DNA of 64,000 bases, from positions 203,583-267,582 of the forward strand of contig KQ965769.1 in NCBI GenBank assembly GCA_001574975.1. Direction: 5' to 3'. The notes beneath the pieces are model-generated. The model had not been told where the DNA came from. It saw only the letters and a list, made by a program, of their open reading frames with translations, and did no database searches. The first letter of the stretch is position 1. Each line of letters opens with the position of its first letter. Origin of the DNA: Gonapodya prolifera JEL478 (lineage: Eukaryota; Monoblepharomycota; Monoblepharidomycetes; Monoblepharidales; Gonapodyaceae). Shown here piece after piece: positions 23,178 through 34,023 of the stretch. Made by a program: the position numbers and the translations under genes.

Positions 23178-24390
23178 CATAACCCGCCGTCAAAATGTGC
23201 GTCCTCGAGATACCTCCAAGTCGGGCTTTGAGCTCCGAGTACGTCGCCGCCGACGGGCTTGCTGTAATTTCAGCGGCACGTTGAGCGCGCTCAGAAGGCG
23301 AGAGAGGAGGTCCTTGGCCGTTCAGGTAGTGGTCGACGAACCAGATCATCGACTTGGTTTCTAGTCCTCTGAAGGAGTTGACGTGTTATGTGGTTGAGGT
23401 TAGAACGATGACTCTGTGCAGATGGAAGAAAATGGTGGACTCACAATCGCTCTGCATTTCGTAGGTACGAATCATACCCGTCCGGGTAGTACCGTAGGTC
23501 TGTAACTGGCTAATACAACCCTTTCATTGCGCCCCACACCAGTGAGGTCGGAGTGCGACAACTTACATAGACGAGAAGCTGGTGGCAAATCTTGACTCTG
23601 GACCGCCCATCACTAAGAGCAAGCGCGACAGCGGCAGCGAAGTTACCGCCAGCGGAGTCACCCCCGACAGCTAGTCGATTGAGTGAAGTACTCTGTCAGC
23701 AATCGGGGCATGTACAAAGCTCGTAGCTGACCATGGCACACACCGATTCGGGTACTGTCAACTCCCAAAGCAGCAGCGTTACTGTACACCCATTCAACGG
23801 CTTCCACACAGTCGTGTACGGGTGTCGGGTAGGGGAACTCCGGCGCCAGATGATACTTTTGCAAAACACACACCAACACAAGAAGCCAGAGACTCAACCA
23901 ATCCATTCTCGACTCCTCAAGCAAAAACTTACATCCACACTAACAACGACCCACCCCGCACCGGTCGTGTACCGCGTCGCCTGCGCCTCGTGCGTGTCCG
24001 TGGTGCCCACGACGAACCCCCCGCCGTGGACGTAGACGTAGACGAGTGCAGGAAAGGTGCCTGCGGACTTAGTTTCGGGGGTGTAAATCCGGCAATCGAT
24101 GGTCCCGGCGGGGTGGCTGACCGCGATCGGAACGTTGCAGACCGAACCGACGGGATCGCTTTTAGCGCGGGGTTGTGCGGTGACGTACAAACACACTCTG
24201 TCGGAAATTGAAATGGTGTGGTGGAACGAGGATGGCTCACATTCGAAGACCTTTCTCGCAGCAAGGTGGGATTTCGCCTGCCAGATGGGTTTCACGTTCA
24301 AGCGCTTGGCTTGGTCGAGATCGGCCTGGACACGGGCGTTGAGGGGAGCGGAAGGAACTTTGGGAGACGGAATGGGCGCTCATGACTGCG
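23178..24390 (-). pseudogene. Hormone-sensitive-lipase-type alpha/beta hydrolase, C-terminally truncated
   Basis: Minus-strand exons: about 24390-23933, 23855-23744, 23670-23567, 23509-23445 and 23368-23178, all in phase. The oxyanion-hole motif is YVHGGGFVVGT. Next come VDYHLAPEFPYPTPVHDC and the nucleophile elbow AVGGDSAGGNFAAAVAL, so the Ser is present. The family's catalytic Asp and His should follow in a further 80-100 residues. Instead the last recognisable segment (ISRTHILTAGYG, where the family has its beta strand before the Asp) ends at a donor-like GTACGT at 23177, and the next conserved sequence is the inverted 7TM fragment ending at 23077. No Asp/His exon is seen, so the enzyme is probably dead. 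The start codon is also uncertain. Confidence 0.7.
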
Positions 24391-24765
24391 CGTATGTAGT
24401 TGGATTATGATATCAAGTGACACGTTAAAATGTGGGCCGTATGACTTCACGTTGCCATTCCAAGAGCCCTAGGTTTGAAGAGACAATGCTCGCCGCACAG
24501 TGCAGCTCTCTTTAATTCTGTCCCGCCTGGACTGGAAATCAGAGAGCTCACGACTCGGTGTTTAAAAAGTGTTTTCGATTTCTGTACATGCAAAGCAAGG
24601 GCTAAAAAAGGGGGCAATACATACAGCGAAAAAAAAAACACGACCGAAACAATAGTACGTTACGCAGCAAACCCAAACCCAAAACCGTAAACCGTCCCCC
24701 GTCTCTCCCGGCATCACACTTCCTCTCTCACTCTGCCGAGAAACATGCTTCGTACTCAGACCGCT

Positions 24766-25666
24766 TCACCGCGCGACCCACTCGTCGTCCCACGGGCTTG
24801 GCCCCGGGTCCATGCCCATGCCACGGACCTCGACTTGCTGCCCGCCCATATCGCCCGGCGCCCACACCCCCAATGCGGCAGGAGGGACGCCCACGAGGTC
24901 TTGCGGAATAGAGCGGGACTTGAGTGGCGCTGTGGGTGGGCGGGGCGACATGACGTCGGATGGTGCATGTGCGTGGACGGGTGTGGAGGAAGGAGGCGCC
25001 GAGATGGTGATCCCCCGGCCGGCGAGGCGGCGCTCGAATTCGAGGGCGGTCCGGCGCTCGAAGATGGGTGTTGGGGCGGTGCGGTCCGAGACGCGGTAGG
25101 TGACGGAGTAGGGATCTGGATGGTGAAGTGCAGTTGCAGTCAGGAACATGCAAGGGGGGGGAGGGGGCGGGGCGGGCAGGTGGCGGAAGGGTGGCAAGGA
25201 GGGGATAGTGACAAGGGTGGAAGGGTTTGTGAGTGCGGGCGATGGTGGGGAGAGCGATTTCCTCGATGGATGAGCACCATGCTGGGACTTCTTCCGCCAA
25301 ACCCCCACCTCCACCCTCCTTTTCCACGGAAGAAAACTCACCAACCCACACCACCAACTCTCCTGGAAAACAGTCCAAGAGATCTTCCACCCTCCACTCC
25401 ATCGCTCCCTTGGGATCGTCCTGCTCCATCTCCCTCTTGACCTCCTGTCCAGCCCTCAGAATCGCGGGGTCAGGGATGTGGTGAAAATTGGTCAAGCAGC
25501 GGTAAGCGGAGCCTCGTAAGGGTGCGTTTGGGTACCAGTGACCGGTGTACCGCGACGCGAGGACCCCAGAGAGTGTGTGGGCAAAACGGTCGGCCACAGT
25601 GGACGGGAAGCGGGTGGAGATGTAGCGGGAGAGGAAGTGAGAGGCGTGATGTATTTCTTCGTGCAT
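24766..25666 (-). CDS. BTG/Tob-family antiproliferative protein
   Basis: Two minus-strand exons (25342-25666 and 24766-25115) join in phase to 224 aa. BTG/Tob proteins bind CAF1/CCR4-NOT deadenylase and restrain proliferation in animals; related proteins occur in early-diverging fungi. The domain starts at residue 1: MHEEIHHASHFLSRYIS. It continues with the box-A signature YTGHWYPNAPLRGSAYRC, an insert, then box B LLDCFPGELVVWVG spliced to DPYSVTYRVSD. The C-terminal half is Pro/Ser-rich and ends GPSPWDDEWVAR. The start is the only Met before the domain. The intron is 226 bp, long for this window, and has a G-rich (minus-strand C-rich) stretch. About 320 bp upstream to 25990 carry no gene. 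Confidence 0.88.
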
Positions 25667-27024
25667 GCGAGTGGGTGATTGGTGGATGCGAGTGATGAGT
25701 GATGGGATTGGGGACCGTGAGGATAGATATGGGTGGGAGTTGTGCAGCAGGGAAACGGGATGGGCACTCGGGGGAGTAACGATGGGTGTAGCGGTGAAAG
25801 AGATAGACTAGGGCGTAACAAGGAGAGCAATTGAGCGGGCAAGAGATGGAGAGGGGCAAGTGAGGCTCATGTGTGGCAATCCAGGCAACCAATCCCATCG
25901 CCGTGGATCCACCCCGCCATCGCGCGTACTCACTTCAGCAGCTACACTCCTAAGTCAGCGTAGACTCGGTCACCTGACTCGTCTGTTGTGCTGACAGCGA
26001 CTGGACTCTTTGACCCTTTTTGTAACCTTTGACGGGAACTCGAAAACGGCTGCTTTTCGTAGAGACGGAAGCGACGGAGTGTGTGTTGCGAGTGCAATCG
26101 ACTGCGTGTGTGTGTCTGTTTGGCGCGTCGATGCCTGTCGCATGTCACGGTTAGCAACAAGAAGGGTCGTTCCACACATCCGAGCTATGGACCGTGCGCA
26201 CAACGATCTTGGCACTAAAGCTTACTGGTTAGGTAATCAAAGAAAGATGACAGAAAGTCAACAGTGTCTTTGAATGTGCTATGTGAAACTTAAGTGGCAT
26301 TGTGGCGGTAGTGGGTCGGAAAAGGGACTGCTACCAATCTCAGCGAGAAAAGGTTTCAGCAAGACGTTTTACATGCGATTGATTCCGTGAGTGCACCCTG
26401 GGGAGTACAGTCGCCTCTCTCTAACTCGACTCTGCACAACTCGACTCTCTGCCTAAATCGTGTCAAAATCTTGCGGTTCATTAAAATTATATGTAAAACG
26501 AGGTATAACTCGATTCTCGATTCTCGTCTCCAAAATTGGTCAAAGTCGAGTTACAGAGTTTACTCACTTAGGGCTGGCCTTAAAATCACGACAAAACCAC
26601 TCCAAGAGGCGCCTCGACATAGCCAAAGTCAAGTAAAGTACCCAACCACGTTGCCGATCCTGGACATCTGGAGCGGTGGATTGCCCGCAAGGTCACGAGA
26701 TGACAAGAGTCAAAGGTAACATCGTGGTCTGGTCGTGACCACTTCGACGCAAACCTTGGTTCCTACGGAAGAAAAAGTTAGAGGGGACTGTTGCTGGGGT
26801 GCTGCGCCACAAACCAGTCCAACCCCATTCCAACACTCGGGAATCGATTCCCACGGTTAGCATTCAGTAACGGGGTCTCGGAATTGGCATCGTGGGCTTT
26901 TCTCACTTCGAATTCGCGTGTCATGTACACTTGTGTCAAGATCGCATCTCACTGATGAACAGTTTGAGCTATCGCTTCGTTTATAAATACACCATTTGCC
27001 ACTAAAAATCGACCCAAAATCAAT
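25667..27024. other. Intergenic, with a possible pogo-like terminal repeat near 26405-26560
   Basis: No gene is supported in this 1.36-kb gap. Between 26405 and 26560 there are repeated words of the type aactcgactct, clustered in both orientations (aactcgac and gtcgagtt). This resembles the termini of pogo/Tigger-type DNA transposons, but no full inverted repeat or transposase is visible. Confidence 0.35.
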
Positions 27025-28537
27025 TTATCGCGTCCCCGGATCAGCCGCAAACGAAATATTCGCCGCCTTCATCCTGTTCGCGTACACCGTCGGGTCCGTA
27101 ATATCACCTGACGGTCCACTGGGAGGAACATTGAGGAACATGGAGGAACATGAGCCACGAGATCCCCTGCTGCTCCATCAACTTGGTCAGGTCCGTGTGC
27201 TGGGACCTGTTGGAACACGCTCCGGTAGTGTTGGCGAACTCGGTCAGCACGACAGAGTACCCGGCTTTGTTTAGGGCCGTGACGGCGTCGGTTGAGTCCT
27301 GTGGGCCCCAGTAGCCTTGATGTGGTTGGAGGTGCATGTCAGTGGTCTTACAGCAGGGACAAAAATTTGAGATGGCACGTACCGTAATAGCAATGGCCTC
27401 ATTCGTCCACTTAGCGTTTGCATTCCGGAAAACCGCCTTACTAAACGCCTGTGCGTCCGCAACGGCACCAGCTGCAGACGCGCCACCCCCAAGAGACGCG
27501 TACGTGAACATGAGCACCGGTGTGTTTGGAGCAGCCGCACGAATGATCTTGTAACAGTCCACGTTTATGCTGACGGCGCCGGGGCTCTGTGTGGACGTGA
27601 GGTACGAAGGGCACATTGGACGGGCTCGTTGTGGATTTCTTAGATGACATGGGTCTTTGGAGTTTCGAGGTGGGTTCAAAAAGAGAGAACAAGTCATTCA
27701 CTGTTGATGAGTTCGTGAGTGTGGAGAAACCGCACCTCGTCTTTGTACCGCGCAGCATAGACCGTCCAAAAGTCGCGCGCATAGGCGAGGTTGTACTTGA
27801 CGTTGTTGTCCCCATTCGCTATCAAAGCAAGAAAGGATTATGTAATGAAGCTCCGGCAATCACATCGACCGCTCAACAATTCCCCCACGACACACTCCCC
27901 GACACACAACGCACCAAGCACAATAATCAGGTACACGTTCGCAGCCTTTGTCCTCGCCACGGCATTATCCAGCCACGCCGCTGCATACCCTGGAGTTCTG
28001 CCATTCCCCGTCCCGTTCGGATACGCGGGATTGAAAGTCTCGGCGTACAGGTGGACAGCGCTGAAGCTCTGGTTCTTCAGGTTGGCGATGTTGGCGTCGG
28101 GAACCAAGTCGGAATGCTCCGTCGACATGAAGTTGGTCATCCTCAAGAAGTCGTTAGCGGCGAAGAGTTAGAATGTTTCATTTTTGCTCAGTGTTGTGTC
28201 GGATGAGGATGTTGCCTGAACGAAAGTGAACATGTCGGGATGGCTCACACGAGACGCTCAAAAATGCCCGCGACCACACTTACAGGCCGATTGTGTCACC
28301 GTCCACCGTCTCGTATCGCGCCACGCTCCCAACCTCGCCCGACCGCCACGTCGTGGAGCACCTTAAACGCCTTTGGCAATGCCAAGTCGACATTTCCTGT
28401 CGAGGGTGGGCATGAACCTGTTGGAAACCTCCTTGCAGGGCCGGGAGACTAAATGTCCCAGAGACGGCGATTGTTCGGAGAACGCGGAGAAGTCGCGTGA
28501 TGATAAGTGGTATGAATGGAGTTCGGAATATTAGCAT
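27025..28537 (-). pseudogene. GH5-like (clan GH-A) glycoside hydrolase, inactivated
   Basis: Minus-strand exons: 28284-28537, 27915-28141, 27736-27818, about 27390-27670 and about 27025-27320. The N-terminus (MLIFRTPFIPLIITRLLR) is hydrophobic and may be a signal sequence. Recognisable are the acid/base region EIHNEPVQ, APNTPVLMFTY, the nucleophile strand YSVVLTEFAN, GISWLMF and a C-terminal DITDPTVYANRMKAAN. Three lesions break it. A TAA at 27640-27642 sits where the family has an aromatic before EIHNEP. A one-base shift is needed just after NEPVQ to reach PSYLTSTQSPG. A third unit of a 10-bp direct repeat at 27122-27151 shifts the frame before the C-terminus. The enzyme would have cleaved beta-glucans or a related polysaccharide. 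Confidence 0.72.
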
Positions 28538-28920
28538 CCCGCTCTCAAACAGACCGAAAAACTTGGTCGCGCCTCCACACAACCCACGCGAACAAGCAGG
28601 CTATGGAATAATTTGGAACATGCTCTTCGATCGTGAGGTTCGTGAATTCGGGGCAGTGAATGCAAGAAAGTTCTCTGCTGCGGTCGGCCTCGCGCCAGTT
28701 ACTTTGTGTCACGCTGTCCGTTTCGCCGCCCACCCTTCACCGTCCCCTGTCCCACACTCCACTCCACACACAGGAATCTCCTCCACCCACTGACCACCCC
28801 CGAATCCGTCCCGTCTCCCGCGCGTCTCCCCCCGACCCACCGCGACGCACCTGCAGGCATCCGCACGCACCGCGATTGCACGCCAACTCTCGCACACCGA
28901 ATGAATAGGATACGCACGCA
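28538..28920. other. Divergent intergenic region
   Basis: This 383-bp stretch lies between the GH5-like remnant (minus) and the transporter (plus). It is C-rich around 28740-28880 with no TATA box and no coding frame I trust. Confidence 0.4.
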
Positions 28921-31900
28921 ATGAATGCCAACGATGGGAGTCACGTGTCAGCCGCACGCCATTGGTGCATGCTTGGTGCGCTGTGCGTGTGCGTGCTGGG
29001 GACGTACTACTGGTGAGCGCACTCAAAGCGGCGACGGTCTGGAGTGGCACAGTCTGACGTTGCTCTGGACTCGAATTTGTGCGGTCACTCTCTTGGCAAA
29101 GCTACGACATGGTGAGTGCGCTAAGCAAACTCAGCTCGATCGATGTCACCTGACACTCCACCGGCAGCCCGCAGCACTCAACGTCAATCTGCGAGAACAT
29201 CTGGGTGCAGACTACGACGACTGGCAGTACAAACTCAACATTCTCTGTGCGTAGCTCTTGCCTGTTCCCTCCCTTATCACCAAAAACTGAACCCGGCCAT
29301 GGTAACCTTTGCGTAACCCTCCGACCTTCCACAGACACCGCCTACTCCCTCCCCAACACGCTCCTCCCCCTCCTAGGCGGCCTGCTCTCCGACCGCCTCG
29401 GCCCCGCACGCACACTCTCCCTCTTCTCCCTCCTCGTCCTCACCGGCCAAACCCTGTTCTTCCTCGGCGTCCACGCGCGCACATTCCCACTCATGCTCGC
29501 TGGTCGCGTGCTCTTCGGCGTGGGCTCCGAAACCGTCGACGTCGCACAAGTGAGCCTCGCCACCGAATGGTTCTCTCCTCCGTCCCCTTCCCCTTCCTCC
29601 GACTCCCCTCTCACACCCCGCCCCGCATCCCTCCCGGGCCTCGCCCTCGCCGTCGGGCTCAACATCGCCTTTGTCCGCACAGCGACGGCGCTCAACGACA
29701 TCCTCTCGCCCTGGATTGCCCAGACCGCCGGCGTGACCATTGCCCCACTCGCGGGGGTCGCGTGCTGCACGGCAAGTATCGTCGCGGTGGGGTTCGTCAG
29801 TTGGATGGACAGAGATGACGGCCGGCGCGCGGCGGGTGTGCCTGTGCGTGATACAGCGAGTGGGGGGAAGACGCGGAGGAGGAGGAGCTGTACGAGCGCC
29901 TTTGATGATGGCGCCAGCACCAGAGGAGGTGATGGTGGAGACGGACGTCACCCGCCTCACGGCCCGCGCCTCATTCTCACCTCGGACGTGACCAAATTCC
30001 TCTCCGATACCACAAGCAACGCCGACGCCGACGCTGACGCTGACGCTGACGCTGACGCTGACACGGCCGTGCTGGACAGGTCCGACGCAACCGCCGTGTA
30101 CCGATCCCCTCCTCACCTCCACTCCGAGACCACACCACTTCTTGTCGTCCGTGCTGGGTCCCCCGGCTACACCGAGGACGCGGAGGGGACGGAGGGAGGA
30201 GATAGGACGGAGGGCAGCTTGGTCTCAGTGGAAGATTCGGAGGAGAGCTTCGACGAGGAAGACGAAGGCGTACGGTGGGGTGAGGTTGCTGGGTTGGGTG
30301 GGAGGTTTTGGGGCATGGTGAGTTGCTTGGGTGTGTCTGGGTGGTGGGGTGGTCGAGGCGCGAGGAGGGCGGAAGACGGGGGGGNGGGAAGAAGGAAAAA
30401 GAGGGTGGTTGGGTGTGATGCTAATGGACGTGGAAGAGCGACATGACGTCCAACCACCTTGTCCGCCTCCGACACCCTGAAATGGATCTCTTTTACGCTG
30501 CGCTCACGATGCATGGGATACTAAAACCTTGCTCCCATTCCGTCCCTTCCTTCCCTCCACCCTCCCCCATCCTCCTCACCACTTCTCTCCCTTCCCCCGA
30601 CTCGCTCTCCACCAGTGCCTCGTCACCATCTGCGCCTACGGCTGCGTGAACCCCTTCTTCAACATCTCGTCCGACTTCTTCCAGGACGGCTGGTGGCCGG
30701 GCGATGCCCGGAGGGCGGGGGCCGGTTCGTTTGATGGGTCCTTGGCTCCTGTAACGTCACACACCCAAACAATCTGTCGAATCTTCCCCCAACCCAACTC
30801 TCCCCTTCTCCCCCACACGAACCAGCAATGGCCCTCCCCGACGTCCTCTCCGCCCTGCTCTCACCCCCCCTTGGCCTCCTCCTGGACCGGCGCCCCGCGT
30901 CTCGCTTTCCCGTACTCTTCCTTTCTCTCCTGTCCATCTTGTCCGCGCACGTGCTCTTTGGATGGACCCGCCTGTCACCCTTCGCGAGTATGGCGGTCTT
31001 GGGCGTCGGGTACACGGGGGCAGCGAGTGTGGTGTGGAGCGCCGTGCCGGGGTTGGTAAACGGCGGGGGGGTGGCCACAGGGTACGTACTTCCAAGGCCA
31101 GGTTCTGTGGTGGCTACTCACTAACCTATATTCACGCAGGTTCGGCCTCCTCACTGTGTGTCTCAATGGGTCTCTCTCGCTTCTCCCGATGATCGTTGGG
31201 CACGTACGTGCCGCGAATCCGTCATCGTGGCGGCCCGTCGAGGGGCTGTTCTGTGCTCTGGCTACCGTTGGAGCTCTTGCGGTGATTGGGGTGTGGTGGG
31301 CCGACGGGGTGGCAGAGGGCAAGGATGGACAGGAGGACGTGGAGGAGGAGTGGGAAGGGTTGTTGGAACATGTAGACCTTCACGATGAGGCTGATGTGGA
31401 GAGAGGCGCAGTGCGACATAGGGCAGCTGTGTATGTCCCCCACCGGCCACGTCGCTTGTCGGAGGAAAGTTGGGACCACATACGGGCGCATCCTGTGGAT
31501 GTGCGCAGGATCGCAATTTCGTTGCCGGGTGTGGGACAGGCAGTCGTGGCGCCTGAGACATGGTGAGTGGTGACTCAGGTGAAGGTCGGGTTGGTGTGGT
31601 CTGTGTGCTGATCATTTTGGACTTGTGATTTGTTCAGGATCCACCACCATCGGCACCACCGCCGGCACCGCTCGCACAACCCCTCGTCCTCACACGCACA
31701 ATCTATTCACGGTGTCGCTCTAGTGGGTGAGCCTCGTCGCGCAAGGCGTAAGTCGTGGGCGGGAGCGTTCATGGCCGTTGTAGGTCTCGGAGAGGAGACG
31801 ACTGGTGGGCACGTCGTTCAGAGGAGAGCGAGGTCGCGGTCACCCGAGAGGAGGGTAAGGTCGGCGGATGGGAGACGGGTGGGTGGGGGGAGCGCGGTGA

Positions 31901-31941
31901 GGGGGGAGCAGGGGATCGGACATCGCGACCCACGTTGGTAG
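28921..31941 (+). CDS. Major facilitator superfamily transporter, MFSD1-like
   Basis: Eight exons in phase give 751 aa: 28921-29012, 29102-29111, 29168-29246, 29335-30317, 30616-30724, 30826-31081, 31140-31562, 31638-31941. The MFSD1 signature follows helix 1: GTYYCYDMPAALNVNLRE. Helix 2 and the loop 2-3 motif read PNTLLPLLGGLLSDRLGPAR. MFSD1 relatives export dipeptides from lysosomes or vacuoles. A long cytosolic loop after helix 6 is acidic, has an Asp-Ala repeat and an ETTPLL-type dileucine motif suited to vacuolar sorting. The second half starts FWGMCLVTICAYGCVNPF and has PPLGLLLDRRP. The tail is His/Arg-rich. Exon 2 is only 10 nt. An N at 30385 is in the 298-bp fourth intron. Confidence 0.85.
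30021..30062 (+). repeat. Hexanucleotide repeat encoding Asp-Ala
   Basis: Seven units of gcYgac lie in the central loop of the MFSD1-like transporter and encode alternating Asp and Ala. The length is a multiple of three, so copy-number change would keep the frame. Confidence 0.9.
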
Positions 31942-32350
31942 TGGAGGAAGCTGGGCTTCCCCGAACCACTTGGCATTCACAAACACGAACACGACTACTT
32001 TGCAAACATACTGGCACGATGAAGCAAGGTTCTTCGACAACGGTCTCGGCTGTTCATCTACACTTCCTCGAAACGAACTCACCAACATTTGTAGTACACA
32101 CCACACAAGCTAATTCTAATTGTAGAAAGGCATTCAGAAAGTCGTGGATTAATGTAGTATGTATAATAGAATGATGGTCGCCGTCAAATATCGGTTGAGA
32201 AGCGATGACGGAAGGTATTCGTTGCGTTCAAGTGTTGACAGGTAGTTGCTTTGTGCCAAAAACACCGTCCGTGTGGCCGTGATTAGTTTTCCAAGTACTC
32301 TACTCAAATAAAAAAAGGGCGAATAACAATGGGAAAAAGTTCAAAATATC
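31942..32350. other. Intergenic, no gene seen
   Basis: The 3' flank of the transporter and the downstream side of the minus-strand tRNA. The sequence after 32300 is A-rich (aaaaaaaggg), which on the minus strand gives a short T run downstream of the tRNA, suitable for RNA polymerase III termination. Confidence 0.5.
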
Positions 32351-32431
32351 GTCGACTGCAGGATTCGAACCTACGCGGGGAGACCCCAATTGATTTCTAG
32401 TCAATCTCCTTAACCACTCGGACAAGTCGAC
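32351..32431 (-). tRNA. tRNA-Ser (anticodon AGA)
   Basis: The minus strand gives 81 nt with a perfect 7-bp acceptor stem (GTCGACT with AGTCGAC), the A-box region TGTCCGAGTGGTTAAGG and the B-box GGTTCGAATCC. The anticodon stem ATTGA/TCAAT closes the loop CTAGAAA, so positions 34-36 are AGA. A long variable arm (GGGGTCTCCCC) confirms a class II serine tRNA. No intron is present. Confidence 0.95.
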
Positions 32432-32524
32432 TTCTTCTTGTTCTTCTATTTAAATTTGCTTATATTATATAAATTTTAGAACGAAACTCAGAATGAGGTC
32501 CGCATGAATTGAAATGACATGTAC

Positions 32525-32710
32525 CATGGTCAGGGAAGGGTTAGAATTATAGTATCGCCTATAAAATCCTGCAGTGCATCACCATATTATGCAAAATTAG
32601 CAGAAAACAATGGCATGTAACATGGTCAGGGAAGGGTTAGAAATTTAGAATTATAGTGTAGCCTATAAAATCCTGCAGTGCATCACCATATTATGCAAAA
32701 TTATGCCTGA
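32525..32710. repeat. Two 96-bp direct repeats
   Basis: The block starting catggtcagggaaggg occurs at 32525 and 32621, followed in both by cctataaaatcctgcag and caccatattatgcaaaatta. Copy 1 reads tatcgcct where copy 2 reads tgtagcct, so a CpG in the first copy is absent from the second. These lie at the border of the CpG-poor island. Confidence 0.85.
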
Positions 32711-32935
32711 TGCAACCACTGCAATTCAAAACCATTTTCTGATGCAAAATTCTCCAGTGCATGTACCAGTTTCATTGTTAAAAGCATCTTTGAATGCCTC
32801 AGTGCCTGTTTCCTGGTTTTGATGATATGTTTGTGCACAGTGGATGTCCCTCTTTTATGATAGTACTCTTGGTCCTCACCAATCTCAAATGATACCTTTG
32901 TCCCTGCAGTTGCATTAAGCTTTGATACAAGTCCT

Positions 32936-33830
32936 GTCACACTGACATCCACTAACATGGAGTATATAGTGTAGTATGAGTGTTGGGTATTAGCTGCTGT
33001 GCCACTACTGTGGCCGCGGGTTTAGATGTGCACACCTGCAGGACGTGCCCTAAGTTTGGCATCACGTTCCTGCAGGTGAGTTCTATGCACATTACGTCTT
33101 GCTATGTACATTTGATCATATATACACGTTCCTGCAGTTTACAGGCTTGTGCAGCTCACCTAGGTTGTGTAGCAAGTCCCGCAATATCCTGTACTCCCTT
33201 TTCCTGTTGCTTGGGATGTGGTAGAACTGACACTCTGTCAGCCTCTTGGGATATGTCTGAAGGGTAAGTAGCAGTGTGGGACTGGAGAGAGAGTGGATGG
33301 TGATACAAGAGAGAGGCAGTGATGTGATGCATTGGTCTGGATGAATAAGGGCTGTGCACCTGGATAAATGCTACCTGAATGCTATATTATTGCCCCAACC
33401 TACCCAAAGGCTTTACAATTGGACTAACCCATTGCAAGTGTTAGTTCCACTACAGGGAGGCAATTGGTACCTCCCACCATTCAGAGGACAAATGGCAACT
33501 ACCTTGTTCAAACTGGGTGCCATTTGCACAAGTCCTTCCAGTAGATTGTTTGCTTTGAATAGATTCCCTGGCAGACTTATGCATTGCCTCTAAGCCTTAG
33601 TGCTACACAACCTAGGTGAGCTGCACAAGCCTGTAATCTGCAGGAACGAGTTTATATCATTAAAAGTACATAATGAGTTGGTTTATACATGGAACTCACC
33701 TGCAGGAACGCGATGCCAAACTTAGGGTGCATCCTGCAGGTGCACACATCTAATTTCGTGACCACAGTAGTGGCATGGCACCTAACACCTTGCATTATAT
33801 ATACCATGTCAATGGATGTCACCTGAAGCT
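32936..33830. mobile_element. Fold-back / MITE-like element with ~230-bp inverted repeats
   Basis: The left arm (about 32936-33185) and the reverse complement of the right arm (about 33600-33830) align along most of their length. Shared words include gccactactgtgg, cctaagtttggcatc, gttcctgcaggtgag, acaggcttgtgcag and ctcacctaggttgtgtagca. The central ~410 bp (33190-33600) is unpaired and has no coding frame I trust. Both arms repeat cctgcag words. CpGs are almost confined to the arms, several as CG in one arm and CA or TG in the other. Target-site duplications are not clear. The insertion splits the decayed minus-strand frames at 32701-32958 and 34024-34763. Confidence 0.72.
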
Positions 33831-34023
33831 ATGGTGACACTTAGCATCATTTGCTGTTATTTAAGTGTGGAGGACCTCAAGATGAGGGAATTTCAGGTAA
33901 CCATATACTTGTGGAGATGTCAGTTCTCATCCAAAAGCAGGATTATGGCTCAACCCAAGAACAGGGAACAACAGTTCACCAAAAATTCTCACATTTGGGA
34001 ACACAAGTGACCACTGTGCTATA

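Noticed and set aside
26405-26560. A complete pogo-type transposon
   Set aside because: Only terminal-repeat-like words are present; no transposase and no matched ends.
29373-30122. Long minus-strand frame of 249 codons
   Set aside because: Antisense shadow of the MFSD1-like transporter in GC-rich sequence.
30318-30615. Extra coding exon in the transporter between 30440 and 30520
   Set aside because: Direct splicing 30317 to 30616 keeps phase and gives a natural helix start (FWGMCLVTICAYG).
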